Shown here in pieces: positions 13,901 through 28,900 of a stretch of 64,000 nucleotides of DNA. The stretch is from Doris montereyensis. Its lineage: Eukaryota > Mollusca > Gastropoda > Nudibranchia > Dorididae. The notes under the pieces are model-generated. The model saw nothing but the letters and a program-made list of their open reading frames with translations. It was not told the DNA's origin and did no database searches. Positions within the stretch are counted from its first letter, which is position 1. Each line of letters starts with the position of its first letter. Location: positions 138,501-202,500 of the forward strand of contig JAXRKP010000661.1 in the NCBI GenBank assembly GCA_037039925.1, written 5' to 3'. The translations under genes were made by a program, and so were the position numbers.

Positions 13901-16900
13901 GTGGAGTGGAGAGGCCTTATTGGCGACCTTTGCCCCATACCTATGCCCCACTCCGGGTACAAGAGTCAAGTAAGTCAAATCTGTATTTTTAGTACTAAAA
14001 TTCTACTTTTGATTCATCTATTCCCTGAATGTTGTTGTGATAAATACATTCTTTCAGTTTCAGAGACTGAACTTAATTCATAGCTATGGCTTTTGTTTTA
14101 GACATATCTAACATCTCTTGATAAAGAGCAAATTAATTGCAATTATAATCTTCACACAGTAAATGAGCATACCATGGAGGATTCAATGCACTTCATTGCA
14201 CATATTTGCAAGTCACCCTGATAATCAAAATACGTGGTTTTTCAAAGATCCGAGCCTCAAATTTTTGGTGAGTGTGCTCATACCTATGTTGAATTTTCAG
14301 ACATGTTACATACTAAATAATGTTAATTTTCATTATAAAAACTACTATTAAATCATTTAGGTTCAACTCCACTTGAAAGTAATCGTTCCTTACCCAAGCT
14401 CCGATAGAGGGGTGCAAAATTTGTCATAGTCATGATCCGCCTGTGGGGAAATCAGTAGATCAAAATAACAATTTCTGGGAAATTAGTACATCAAAATTAG
14501 TATTTCTATCTTAAAAGAAATGATCAATGAAAGTCTCATTAATAAAATAAAACATTTTAAAAGTCAAAAGTGTCAAACTCAAAAAGCATGTAGTCATAAT
14601 CTGAAATTCATCGGACAAGAGATTTGATACGAGTCATACAGTTGCTTTGTTTTTCCATGTAGTTCTAAAAATCTAGTAAGTTCTAGGTTTGGGTTATACT
14701 GGCTTTATCAAAACAAAAATGTGTTGTCCGGGAAAAGAAATTCTTTCGCACTAGAAATAAATTTCGGATCAAAACCAGAGAAAAATTCGGAATACAGAGG
14801 AAAATTTGGCAAAGAAACAATCAGGACTTGACAAATCTTTCGGACTAACGTAAGTTTCAGACTAAGCGTTTTCATACTAAATGTTTTCAAGTGTATGAAG
14901 AAAGTATGAATAATGTACTAGAGTTTGATAAATGCATTGTTTGACTCACTGGCAGCTGACAGCGGCTCACCGACTTTCCCAAATTACCAAAAATGTGCAA
15001 TATTGTAACGATAGTTATTATGACTAATGAATATGAAAAAATTGAATGCAACTTGCTACATAGCTTCAAATAGGGCAATTCTTTCCTAGAAGGATAGGCT
15101 ATATTGACATTATTGAAAATACAACTGTTGAATTTGGTTTTGATTCAATCTGGTGTCGCGTTCCTAAGTAAATTAAAGTACTGTGGTTGATTAAATGGCA
15201 TTCTTTGAGGTGCCTATGTAAAACTGGCCATACCTTGAAAACTTTTCTGTGGATTTACATTCAATGCGGACTTGACACATGACTAAGTGAACTAGCTGTG
15301 ATACAAAATCAACGAACTGTTTATCCAAAGATGCTTCCTTTTCTTTTTGTTTTGTGGACAAGTCAATGCAAACTTTCGTTCAGATCTTTTGTGCTGAAAA
15401 CATTGCATGACTTTCTTTCGTTTTTCCTCGAGAATTCATCCTTATTTAATTATCCTTCCTTTGATATGTAACATGTCATACTTCTTATCAGTACTTTTTT
15501 CTGTTTTGCCCCTTTTTCTGTACCCACCTGAATCTCAGAAACAAAGTCTGGAAAATAAGTATGTCTAATAGTGAAAATAATTGTGAACTTAATGAGCTAA
15601 GTAACATCCACATCTAGACACCTAAAACAAGACTTCAATAAGTACAAATCTTGTGTCAGAATACTGCTTACGGCAATCATGATATGTTCAGAAAAATACA
15701 ATAAATTCTTAGAAAATCTACATGAAAATTTGGATTCAACAATGCTTAAAAAATGGATTTGAATAATTTAAAAGGAATCTTAAAAGAAAATGACAAAAAA
15801 ATGCTAATGCGTTTGAAAAAAATACCCTAAAGAATTTCAATTGAATCAATTTTAAATATCCGGTACATTGAAACAGCTGTGGTCATTAATCCATAGGAAT
15901 AATAAAACAACGATGGAGAACAAAAATTTCATTCGTCATGCTCAACAATCTACTATAAATTCATTAAAAGACTTTAAGATCTGCATTAACAACATGTATT
16001 TCAGTTGACAGTACTGTTTTCATTGAGAATCTATAGCATACAGTAAATAAGTACATGTAGAAGGTTCATCGCATGCAGCTGAGAGTCTCTCTTGACTGCA
16101 CCTCTTAACCTGCCATAACAAATTATGTTTCTGCCCTGTCCTAGTCAACAGAATATCTTATCTGATGACTTTCATTAGCAGAGTGAACTAAACAAATGTT
16201 TTTAAAGTTATTGTTAAAGCTTCCCAGCCTAAAGTATGAAATAAATACCCTGGCACATCAAAATGCCTGTAAAGAAACGAAAATGACTGGATCATTACCA
16301 TTTTATAATAAAAGACAACAGAAAAAGTCCAAGAAAAAAAAAAATTCAAATGCAATATTATGTTATGATGACTAGTTATAAACAAAGACTAAGATTATCT
16401 AAAAGAGCGATGCATATTTATTGACAACATACCAAGCAATGCATTGCAAAAAATTGTGCTAAAGACATTAGTCTCAGGATGAAGTGGTATGATAAGCTAT
16501 GATTAATGAAATGGCATTTAACTCATTCTTCCTATATTTAAATATAGGCAAAATCATCATCTTTTACTCTAATATTCATGTAAACATGTGAAGGCAATAA
16601 AAATCTATGAAAAATCAAAGTACATGTCTCAAATTCATCAGCTAAAGAATGACCACAAAACGTTGGCGCCAAAAATTTTATTGTTATTCAACAATGGACG
16701 ATTTCAGAAAATGACGTGAACTATGTTCTACCTTGACAGAGTATTCCTTAAAAATGAGGCCAGGTGGCAGCTGTTGGAGAAGAGATGAGCTGAGGTCGTG
16801 GAGTGGATACCCACAAAGTTGCAAGGTTTGGTTGGAACTCAATGGAAGAAAACGTAAGACATCTCCAATGCTAAGGCAATCTTCTGAGGCGTCGAGTAAG

Positions 16901-19900
16901 AAGCTACTTAACCTTGGTCCAGCACTTACAAAACTGAGCGTTGGAAAGAAGAAAAAAAAAAAAAAAGATTATTAAAATATTCATCATAAATTGACATTTT
17001 TTATTTAAACAATAATTTCAAAACTTATCTTTCAAAATCACAATACATAAGTACAGGTAATGAATCTTACAGAACTATTCCATACAAGGATAAAAGAGCT
17101 TCTCGCTTTATTCTTGAAATTATTCCTGTGTAATAAAAGAAAGTTGTAAAACCCTCACTTGAGCTAACACTGCTGCATTTTGCAGTTTCGTCATTTCCAA
17201 TTCAAAAGTGAACTTGAGGAGTGAAATAATTGTTTATCATCAGATAAACATGCTCTGCAAATGTCTTAATACTCACTGTGTGCTTCCAAAGCAGGAGAGA
17301 AAATCTTGAAAGACAGGATACAGCTTGGAAAGATCCTCAAACTGGACTCTGGGGCCAACTTCAATGACGGGAATGAGTTGCATATAACGTTTCTCACAAT
17401 AGTCAGATAAATGGAGTATTTCGCTGTGGCCGACAAGGCAAAGTTATTGGGAAGAAGAAGATGATGTACATATTTAACAACAGCTACAAAGATCTATTCA
17501 TGCTCACAAAGCTCAAGGAAATCATGTTACAATGTCCAAGTTAATGTTCACACTTAACTGGAAACGTTCTGCAACTCTTTGTGATTTTATGTAAAAGCAG
17601 ATTTCTTAGCAGGAGGCTAGAGGCTGCTTGATATGAGCTTGCGATTAAAATATGAAACAAAATAAAATGCTCCCCCTTTCTTTCCCCTCAACTTTCAATA
17701 AAAAAAACAACCCAACTTAGAGTAAAAGCATATATATTAAATTCCATGTATGTACAAATTACCAATATCATGTGGACATCCAAAGTTCCTTCAAGGCCAT
17801 TAGGGGCCATAGAGCTGGAGCTTATCCCAGTTTCTATAATGTGAAGCGAAACGGGTGATAATAATCACCTCCTGGACAGGATCCTAGTTAGATGCAAGTT
17901 TTTACTCTCAAGTTAGTGCTTGTACCTATTTGTACCTGGGTCGAGTGTGAAAAAATGCGTATTAAGTGTCTTTCCCAAGGAACACGATATCGGTCCTAGC
18001 TTAGTTCGGATTTGAACCCGGGACTTTATAATCCCAATTCCTACAGCCTGACCATTCGGCCACTGACGCTATATAAGGATATCTAAAGCAGCTAAATTTA
18101 TAAAATGAAAACAAGTATAATTTCCATTAACTATAAATTATATAAACGGACGAGTATTTAATACCTTCTAGAATACGAGCATTGCCACTGAGGAGGTAAA
18201 TTGGCTTGAAACCGAGTGTACAAATAGACCTATGCAGGATAAACAACACAAGATAGTGAGAATAAGAAAAATGCTCAGTAACATAACAAGTGCAAACATT
18301 TTCATCATTAAAAGAGAAACTTCTCATAAAAATATTAAGATTTTAACCATTTAAAGAGACATCTAAAATACATATAGTTATGACATAAAAAACATTTATT
18401 TCTGAAAAGTACTGTCATAGTGGGGGAAATGAATTTTCTTCATTTTTAAAAAACAATTTGAACCATTTCAAAAGCATGCAACTGAAATTATAGGCCTTTA
18501 AGAACATTGTTCGAATAAAGATTACTTTTCTCCCAGGATATATTCAAAGATCAACGTAAATTTCTCATTTTCACCATAACCTTGTAATATAAGTTGCACA
18601 ATTGCATTCATTAAAAAAATCAATATTCCTTCAAGGGCATTATGGCCTATAGAGCTGAAGCCTATCCCATTTTCTATAGCTTGAAGCGGAACAGGTGACT
18701 ATAATCACCTCCTGTACAGGAAGCAAGCCTGGTGCATGCTTTTACTCCCAAGCTAGTGCTTGTGTCCATTTGCACCTGGGTCAAGTGGGAAAATGTGTGT
18801 CAAGTGTCTCTCTCAAGGAACACCACACCGGGCATAAGTTTGCTAGGATTCGAACCCAGGTCTGCATGATCTCAAACCCGATAGCCTAACCACTCAGCCA
18901 CCAACGCCACAAAAAACCCCTAGAGAACTATTATTAAAAATCCCAATGTTGCAGTCATGGAGTAGTTGCACAGCATTTGCATTGTAATAAACATAAGATG
19001 ATGAGTACATGAATGGTCCTCGTCATAAAATGCAGGTGAGACTAAAGACAGAAATATTGATTATTTCAAGGTTAAAACTACCAACCTGATTCATTTTCAT
19101 TAAAGATAAAGTTTCTAGATAGTCTTCGATGGCATCCTGTGATCAGAAAAGAAAACGGACAGTCAATAAAATACATGCAGAAATTTCAAGCGGTTAAAAA
19201 ATTGGTAATATATCAAAAGCAGGTGTAGTTTAGAAAAAACCCAGATATCAATCACTGTGAAGTAAGCCAATAGAGGATGAAAAAATTATAAAATTTTAAA
19301 CTACACATTTCAAAGCGAAATCCCACCCTTCCTCCCACAAAAAAACCAAACAGAAACAAAACAAACAAAAAAACACTACCAGTTCAAAGTTCAAAAATAC
19401 AAACAAACAGAGAAAAAGAAGTTCCTTTCCTATTAAGCTTTGAAGGAACATTTTCCTTTCTAACAAACCAATGATCAGTATTAAACAATATTCAAAATAA
19501 AATAAAATTGCAAACTATTCATAATGTTAAAAAAAAATATTTAAAAAAATTACAAGTTACCACAAGCCTTCCTCTTGTAAAGAACCAACAATGGTCAGCA
19601 ATAATCTTTACTAGCAAACATGTCAAATTGAATGCTGAAGGAATTTTATAATTTTAATAGACCTCACTGAAACACTAGCTCTCTGTCACAGAAGCATTGA
19701 AAATTTCTCACCACTGTTCGGATCCTTCCTTGGGATATGTCAAGAAGAACACCTCTGTAGGGTAAGCTTGGATGATCATCAATCTGAGAAATGCCAAGTT
19801 TTAAATTATCGTGGGGGACATGTAAAGTGTAAAAAGTTTGCTTGATCGTAATGATAAATTATAAGGTAAATGAAGGTAAATGAAGTTTTTAAGCATTTTT

Positions 19901-22900
19901 CTATCACAAAGACATAATCTATAAATAAAATACAAATAAGAATATAAAAAATCAAATCTTTTCTCACTACTATCACAAATACTGAATAAACAAAACAATT
20001 AAGCAAATGAGATTTATATGATTTATATACTGAAGGAGTCAAGAATATTAAAAATAATCAAAGCCTATCAAAACGTTACTCATTAAAAACAATAACAAGT
20101 GTATAAATCATTACTGTATACTTATTGTTTCATAGCTGGGAATAATCATTTACCAATAAGGTTGGGAGAGTAAGGTCTTTCTTTTCATGATCTTTATACA
20201 GTGACAACAGTTGTAAAATGGTTGAGATTGCATAGCTGAGAGCCTCAAGATCTCCACAGATGATCTTTATCTGGTCATATAAAAATAAGAGGAGGGAATT
20301 TTGACTAAAACTAAATGTACTGCAGATAGAAAGGATGTGTCCAATTCAATATCTTGGACTAAATATCAATAAGGCAATAAAGAGAATAGAAAAATGCAAA
20401 TTGTACGAACCCACAGGAAAATGACAATGTGTAGTTATCATTTCATGCAAATCATGTAAATATGATACTGACAGATGCTAATACAAACTGTGTCCTCCAC
20501 TAGGCCATTTTGTATGTCAACCAAAGCCAAATAAAAATCGATCCGAGCCAGCATTTTTTTCTTAACATGTCTTTATGCCACCAACTAAATTAAACACATG
20601 AAACGATAGAGCCCCTATTTTTCAATAATAAAAAAATGTGTATAAACTAAGATTAATAACTCCAGATTATTGCTTAAAGGTTAAAACGTAAACTCCTCTA
20701 TTCCATAGACATATCTCTGACGATGCCTGTGATATTCTGATGAACATAGAAAGAAAGCACTTGAAAAGGTCAATACAATGGCAGAATCCTCTTATTGAAA
20801 TCGACATATTTTTCACTTATGAGATCACCAGTATACCCCGGAACTTATGTTTCTCACAAGTGCGGTGGGGGGAAAAATTCAAGATGATAAATAAATATCG
20901 GAAATCTTAAAGAATAGAAACATTGCAATAAGGATTTCAAGTTTCCTTGAAATTTGCCCCATCAACCATATGCTGCAATCTCAGGGTGAATTAAGACAAA
21001 ACAGCAAGATGAAAGACAGGTAAAAGAGTGAAAGAAAAGAAGTAGGGCCTATCAGCAGAGCCTGCCAACCACCCACTAGCAATCAGGAAGAAAAAACTTT
21101 TTCTGTTGCTTTTTAATCTTCTTTTGCAATAAGGAAGAAAAACTGTGTACTTTGACCCCAAAAAAACAACAGGTAAATACTTTATTAACAAACCTGCTTT
21201 GGAGTGATGGAGATTCTATAGGCCCCTTGAGACGAAGTCAGACGTTTGTTGACATGGCAAATGATATGAGGAACTTCAAACAAAGTCAAAGAGGTGAGTA
21301 AGTTCAGCGAGAGCTCCAGGTCCAACTCATTGAACAAATGGCGGCGGAGATTCCACAAAAAGGCAATATCACTGGCTTTAGCTGGTGAAAGGATAGTAGA
21401 ATTTAGTTGAACATGTTTGAAGATAGAGCTACAGCTTTAGTGAAAAATATTATACTGTATATACTCTTTTCATGATTTCATTATCATAAAACAGAATTAA
21501 ATTACATTTTAGAATTATAACCTTACCTATCTCTCATGCTAATAAAATCTTTTGTATTAAGTTTATAATCTCAAGCATTTAGAAACAAGTTGAACAACAT
21601 CTGTCATATAAATTTAAGACTTGGGTCTGTAAGAATTGTTTTTAAAGAGGCATGTTATCAAATAAAAGAGAAATCAATCAACAGCAGAAATTCACACACA
21701 AAATATTTAAAAGACAACAATAAACACAGAAACAAATGATAATTTACATTCCCTTATAAAAACAATGAAACAAAAATAAATTGAAACACAAGGAAAAAAC
21801 TTCCCAAAACAAGAATGCAAAAAAAAAAAAAATCCTTTACAATACCAGGAACACAAAATTAAGAAAGAACAAGAATCTCTATTGAAAAACTTACCATCTT
21901 GAGGTCCAGGAGCAATAAAAATAGGGACAACACCTTTGACTACAAAGGGATTTCCCTGGCCTTGCTTGATACTATGAACAGGTGGCCACAACATAAGAAG
22001 CTTGTCATCCATAAGGTTGACAGGGTGAGGCAGGCCGTTTTCAGTAAGCTTTTAACGATTGAAAAATCATTTAATAGATTTGAGTTGAGCTACACTATTA
22101 CCTAAAAGTATTTTGTGATCATGAAATTTTAAATTTGAATGTATTCTAAGCACTTTGAACTGTTAAGAAGAAAATATTAAATCTGAATGTATTTAATGCA
22201 CTTTGAATTGTAAAGAAGAGACTGCGAGTGGTGTAATGTCAGTACGGCTGGTCAGTCCTGTTTGATGTGTCTGTTGATTATTCTCTTTGTTTCAATGAAA
22301 GTTCTCATTTCTATAAAAAAAATAATGTTACTTGTTCCATACAACAACTAACAAAAATCTGTTGTGATCGTATTTTGTTTTCTAGTGTGTGGCTGTTTGA
22401 TGTTAAAGTGGCCATGTTGATGAAATAAGGAAACTTGGGACATTCCATCACATCAACCAATCAAAAACGCACAGTTTATACAAATGGGTAATTTTTGCGA
22501 TATCTTCTAACGTCATAGGATGATTTATTGACACAAATAGGTTCCTTTCTTAGGATGACCTCTACTTCTGGTCCTTAAGTAACCGTACTTACGTTACACC
22601 ACTCTAGATCTTAAAGCATCCAGTTAAATAACAAAAACATTTTCAAAGATGGAAAAAAGTATAATGCTGTACATTATAAAACAATGTCTTTCAAAGGTAT
22701 ACCTTATATGCCAAAATTACAATAGGACTGATTGTAAGAATTCTACATTTCAGCAAAACATGCATGTTAGAATTTCAATTCAATCTAAAATGTTCACACA
22801 TTAATATTTTAGTTAAAACAAAAGGGTCTTTACTTGAATACTAGGAGATCCAGGCTCATCTAAATGTCCATTCATACCATTTGGCAACATGCTGTCTTTT

Positions 22901-25900
22901 GAAGCAACACTGTCAAATCGTAACAGATTTGCTTTACTATCTGTTGAGATGGACAAAAAGATATTATGTTTTACAGTAAATTGAAACTACTGTTATTTTA
23001 CACTTCATTTGTCATCTGAAATTTATCTTTCACACGCTTACAACCATCTCAATAACAAATACACAACTAGGTTGATACCTTGAGATTTGGGAATAATATC
23101 TACTGCAATACAAACATATTGGCTGAAATTGGGCTCTTTTGCTACAATGCATTTGAACCGAGGATTGATTTTGTTACAGTATTGTATCCAATTCCAGACG
23201 TGTTCATTTTTTCCCTTCATTTTTTTACAGTACTTCTGGCTTATAAGCTCTTACAGCACTTAAGAATGTATTAAACATATATATATATATTTACATCATA
23301 GAAGGAAGAAAAAGAATTTCAAATTATGTATCTTCAGATAAATTTCAATTTCACTTCACTTTCCATTGGTCTCGGTGATACAAACATCTTATTCAATTCT
23401 TTATGGTCAAAATTCTTTCAACAAATTAATGTCCTCAATAATTTCTAACAAATGCTTTTGAAAATATCTAAAGGGACTGGGAAATGAAAGTAAAGGGAGA
23501 ATCACCTGAACTGTGTTTGATACTGTTCATTGGATCAAGCAATTCCCTCGGGGCCCTAAAGGCTTGAAGGATGGATTCTTTTCCGTCTGCCAGATCAACA
23601 GCAGTCTGACCAACGTCTTCCCTAAACGGTGTGAGACATAAAGGATTATTATTAACTTGAGGATCATATAAAAACCTGTAATGATTCATTACTTGATTGT
23701 TTCATACCATATGCGGTGATCTAGGGTGAATTGAGAGGAAACATCAAAATGAAAGATAAGTGAAAGAATGAGAGGAAAGAAGTATGACCTATCATTGCAC
23801 ACATCAACTTTCAACATAAATAGCCATCTTCGACATTTATCAATTTCCACAAATAGTACTGTCATTAATTTCAACTTATTTATGACTATAAAAAAACAAC
23901 CCACTAACATGTTCATCAACGGTAAACATATCATGAGTTACTGACAATGGTTAAAAAGGATAGCCTCTTAATACTCATCTAGTGAAAATAACAGCAATCA
24001 CGACGAGACAACAGCTTTGTTCAGGTAAGAAAAACACCATGAACGTGTAACATTTTACAAACAAATAGAGACCACACAAAATTGCAACCATACTCAAGTA
24101 AAATCATCATCATCAACACCTCTCACACCTGGCAAGGTATATACCACCAACAAGTGAATTTCATATTCCTCTTTCCTTTCGAGCTCACTCCATGTGAGCC
24201 CCATCTCTCGTATGTCTCTGCAAACGCACCTTTTCCATGTCTCCGCTGACCTACCTCTGCCTCCCATTCTTTGTGGCTTCCATTGCAAAAATGTGAAATG
24301 GACAGGCGGAAAGGAAGTTTGTTTCAATGGAAGTATTCAGGTCTGCCCTCCATGCCGTTGTGGCGACAATGGTTAGGTTGTCACACTCGTAAGGTCCTAG
24401 AAACGCATGGTCCTATGTTGTAGTCCTCGGGAAAGGGACTTACCACACTCAACCAGGGTGCAAATGGGTACCACTAATGGCTTGGAAGTAAAAACCTTTA
24501 ACAGACTAACGTCCTGTCCAGGAGGTGGCTATTATCACCTGTTCCACTTAACGCTACAGAAACCAGGATAAGTTCCCAATAGCGGCCCTGAAGAAACTTT
24601 ACTTCTTTGCTACCCTATACCGTGATCTAAGTATCAATTAAAAGGAAACTGCAAGATGAAAGACAAATTACTGAATGAAAAGAAAGAAGTAGGACCAACT
24701 AGTAACGCCCTCCAATTGACCATAGGTATTTGTTTAATTGGAATCTACCCGCCCACCATTTGCGGTGATCTCAGGGTGAATCAAGAAGAAACAGCAAGAA
24801 GAAAGGATAAAGTAAAAGGCTGAAAGGAAAGAAGTAGGGCCTTCCAGCAGCACTGTCAACCGCCCATGGATGGAGCACAGGAGGGGAGAAATAAATATCA
24901 GGAAAAGAGGCATCAAACAATAAGGGGAAATGATAGGGGATAATGGTGGGACAGAAACAGTCTACAATGTTAATGAAGTTTGATCGATCGATTGATTGAT
25001 TGATTAATTGAAATTTACCCCATCAACGATAGGGTGTAATCTTAGGGGGTGAATTAAAAGGAAACAGCAAGATAACAGAAAGGTGAAAGAATGAAAGGAA
25101 AGGAGTATGACCTAGCAACAGAGCCGCCAATCGCCCACACGAAATGAAGAGCTGTGGGTAAATGGCTGTCTAAGATAAAGGAGAAGATTATGTCTTACCC
25201 AATAGTCACTGCAATGGTAGGATCTGCATTATAATTTAGAAGTTCCTCTACAATTCCTGCATCTCCTCTTTTGACTGCCTCATGCAGGGGTGTCAGTCCC
25301 CTCGCATTTACTGTATTGGGTAAGGCACCTCGAGCTGTGAATGAATAATAAGTAATGATCTTTACAAACTATGAAACATTAGATTGGGAGGTGGGGATGG
25401 GGGTACAGAGAAGTCATCAACAGGAAAGGAGAAAGCTCATACAAGGTGGAATGTTGTCTTAAGAAATTTCTGAAATACCTGCTCCCCCAGCCCCTCTACC
25501 TTAGTGTCCAATTATCAGTAAACATATTGTCATAAGTCATTTCCTGATATAATTGTTAGAAATGTCATCTGATCGATTCTATTTACATGCAATTTTCATT
25601 GTAAAGAAAACATTAAAATGTCTACGTTTTGTTAGTGATGAAAAACGGAAATCATAAAGAATCTGACTCACCACATAGGCACTGTACCATATCTCTGTTG
25701 CCATGACAAACTGCCCAATGTAATGGAGTATTTAGCATTTCTGGGCTATCGGTCAGGTGGATGCTCACACCTCCTGCAAGGAGCTGACACACACGACCAA
25801 GACTACAAAGGAACAAATAAATCATTATCTAAACTGACACTATGTAAACGCTGGCATACATGGACAAAAATATCTAATACATATATATCAATTCATTATA

Positions 25901-28900
25901 AGCATGTATACAATGTGATAACCTTTTTCTTTTTTTATTTGCACAGATCTCACTGAACAAATTCTGAGTGAAACTCAATGAGAGTTGAATTTGGTCATAA
26001 AAAGTTCCCAAAATAAGTTAAATCATTTGACATGATCAATTCATTCATTCAAAGAGACTTCCTGTCACAGTTTTACAAATTATTCCTGTAATTACTTACT
26101 GCAATCCTTTTGTCAAATAGAAAAAAAATGTTTTCGTGAAATGACAGTGCAGAACAGTTAAATTTCTTACTTAAAAAGTAATTGTTACAATAATTATATA
26201 TTCAATAAACATACAAGTAACTGCCCATTCATACTTTATACCGCTCATGTTAAACTGGGCTGAACAAAATGTGTGGTAAGGATTAACAATTTTAATGAGA
26301 GGAACGAAGTGGAGATATATTAACACCCAAAAAGTCTGATCATTCTTTCTTCATCTAAATATATCTCCAATCAGCTTTCATCTTGCCCTGGAGATCAACC
26401 TAAATTTTCTAAATTCTTATAGACTGTTGAATCGTGATATTGAATAAAAAAGGTCTTCATTCATCACCACTTCAGCATGGACTCATGTGTTTATGTTTTA
26501 TGATTGGAATTATCGATTGATAGGAACACCTTACATATATTCGCTTTATTTAGAACAATTATCAACTTGAAATTTTTTAATTTCTCACCCAAAACTTTGT
26601 AAAGATAATAACAGATCACATAATATCATGCTGGATATTGAGTTTTAAAAACCCAACCCCCAACAAAACGACTGAGAAGAAAGCAAATTTGTTAGTGAAA
26701 CCTTACTTGGACTGAGCCGTTGCTTTCAGTAGTTCTTCATTGTAGACCGTGCGCATCTGGTCATGAGCAAGATCCAAGGGTAGTTGTCCATCTTTATTTT
26801 GAATGCCAGGATCAGCCCCGCCAGCTAAAAGGGCTCTCACTTTGTCAATTTTCCCTAACTGTTTCAAATACAAATTAAGATTTTCGTGTAAGATGGGAGG
26901 TGGGGATGGGGGTACAGAGAATAGAAATTGTTGGTAAACTGAAAGAAATTAGAATATCCAAGTTTTCTTCCTCCCTGTCATACGCGATAACCAATTAATA
27001 TCTGCATCTCTTAACTGAAAAAAAATAAAGCGCTCTTTTAAAGCAAAGTAAATATAATAGTTAAACAGACATTTTCTTCAACACACTACTGAGACAATAT
27101 CAAGTTCATACATTTTATCATCTAACACATAAAAATAAGATTATTATAAGTTATGATAACCATCTGTCCACAAATGGATCTTTCTAATAAATTCCAGCTA
27201 TGTTGTAACAAGATTGGAGAAGAAGCGTTTTTTATGAACAGCAAAGAAATATTTTGAATACCATACACAAAGAAATTTGCAAAATATTTACCTTGGTTGC
27301 ATAGTGAAGGAATGTTCCATGCTCCGTATGGTTTTCATTTAACAGCTTCTCAAGAAGATCAGGTTCATTTGTATCTGGAAAAAAATTAAAATAGCTTACA
27401 AAAAGGTAATTAGTATACAAAAAGAAAAGCATTGTATAATAGTTTGCAAGTCAACATGGCAATCATCATCAACTGCCTATCCCTTAGAAAAGCACATTGC
27501 ATCCCTGACTGTCTCCTTGTCCCATGCCACTCTCCCTGCCTTTGTTATTTTCAAATGCTTTCTCTATAATATCTTTTTCTCATCTTCTGCCCAGCTTTCC
27601 TGTTTCTTTTCCCATTCATTTATTACCTCCAGAATCATCCTGTCTGATTACTCCAAATACAAAATTGGGAGAAAGCCTTCTCATTCAATGGGCCCAAAAT
27701 CTGGAACTCTCTTTCAACCACCATCAAGAGCAACCCAAAAAAACGTTTCCTTTAAGAAAATGTTGAAAACACATTGTTTTTGAGAGACATATTTGTGAAC
27801 TTGTTATCAATTGACTCAATTGTGGATTATTGACATTGTAAAGCGCCTAGAGCGTTTTTATGTATAGGCGTTATATAAATCTTAACATTATTATTATTAT
27901 TCTCCCTTGATCTTCATATTGTTTGATGTGGCCAAAGTATTTCAACTTTTCAATTCTGCCAAACTACAAACTGTTCCAGCAATCCTTCATTTACCTGCAA
28001 CTCTTCTCTTATATAAATGGATCAACACAACAATAAGTATATAGGAAGAAAAAAAAAAGGCTGTTGGTTTAAACTGTATAGCTAATTTAGTGGTCACATC
28101 CTGCCTTACTTCCATGAGATATATACTTCTTTATATGCCATGATCAAGATGAAACCAAGCAAAGAAAATCTAAAAAGAAGGAAAGAGGGAATAAAGATAA
28201 AATCCAAAAATACCATGCTTTGCAAGTGAGAAGTTGACACGCTGGTATGGTTAACAGACAAGGATGATACATTTTGAGTCGCTTTTCCTCCCTACCTTGA
28301 TGATTTCCCCAATAGCTTAGTATCGCAGGATTTAAAATGCTAAACATTTATACTTTTGATGGTTCCCTAAGTTGATTAATAATATTATATATATTATATA
28401 TATATATCTTCACTTGTTCAAATTGTGCATTTCGGATTTTTAACCATCTCTGAATTTCTCAGGATTTAAAATGCCAAACATCTAGCCTATATCAAATTTA
28501 GATAAAGCTTTTATCCTTCTATGAATTTCATTGGTTTGTTGTACGTACCCTCGGGGATCATTTGCATTGAAGAGAGCAGTCATAAAATAGGATAAATTTC
28601 TTACCCAAAGAAAATGACCAAAACGCCTGAAGTGTATATATATAGGCTTAAAAAAATATGCTGCAATCACCCAATCTGTGCAGTCTGGGTTATCGTCTTC
28701 ATGTATGTACGAAATCACAGACCACTATGATAGTGACATGTTATGTCTATTAGAATTATATTCCATCCTTCTCATTGCCAGTCATTTTCAATAAAACTGC
28801 GTAAAATCTTAGCTGATTTTATTAGCCTTTATGTGAATCTATGCATTTGATGGTTCCCTAAATTAATTAATAATATTATATAGATCTATATGGCTTGTTC

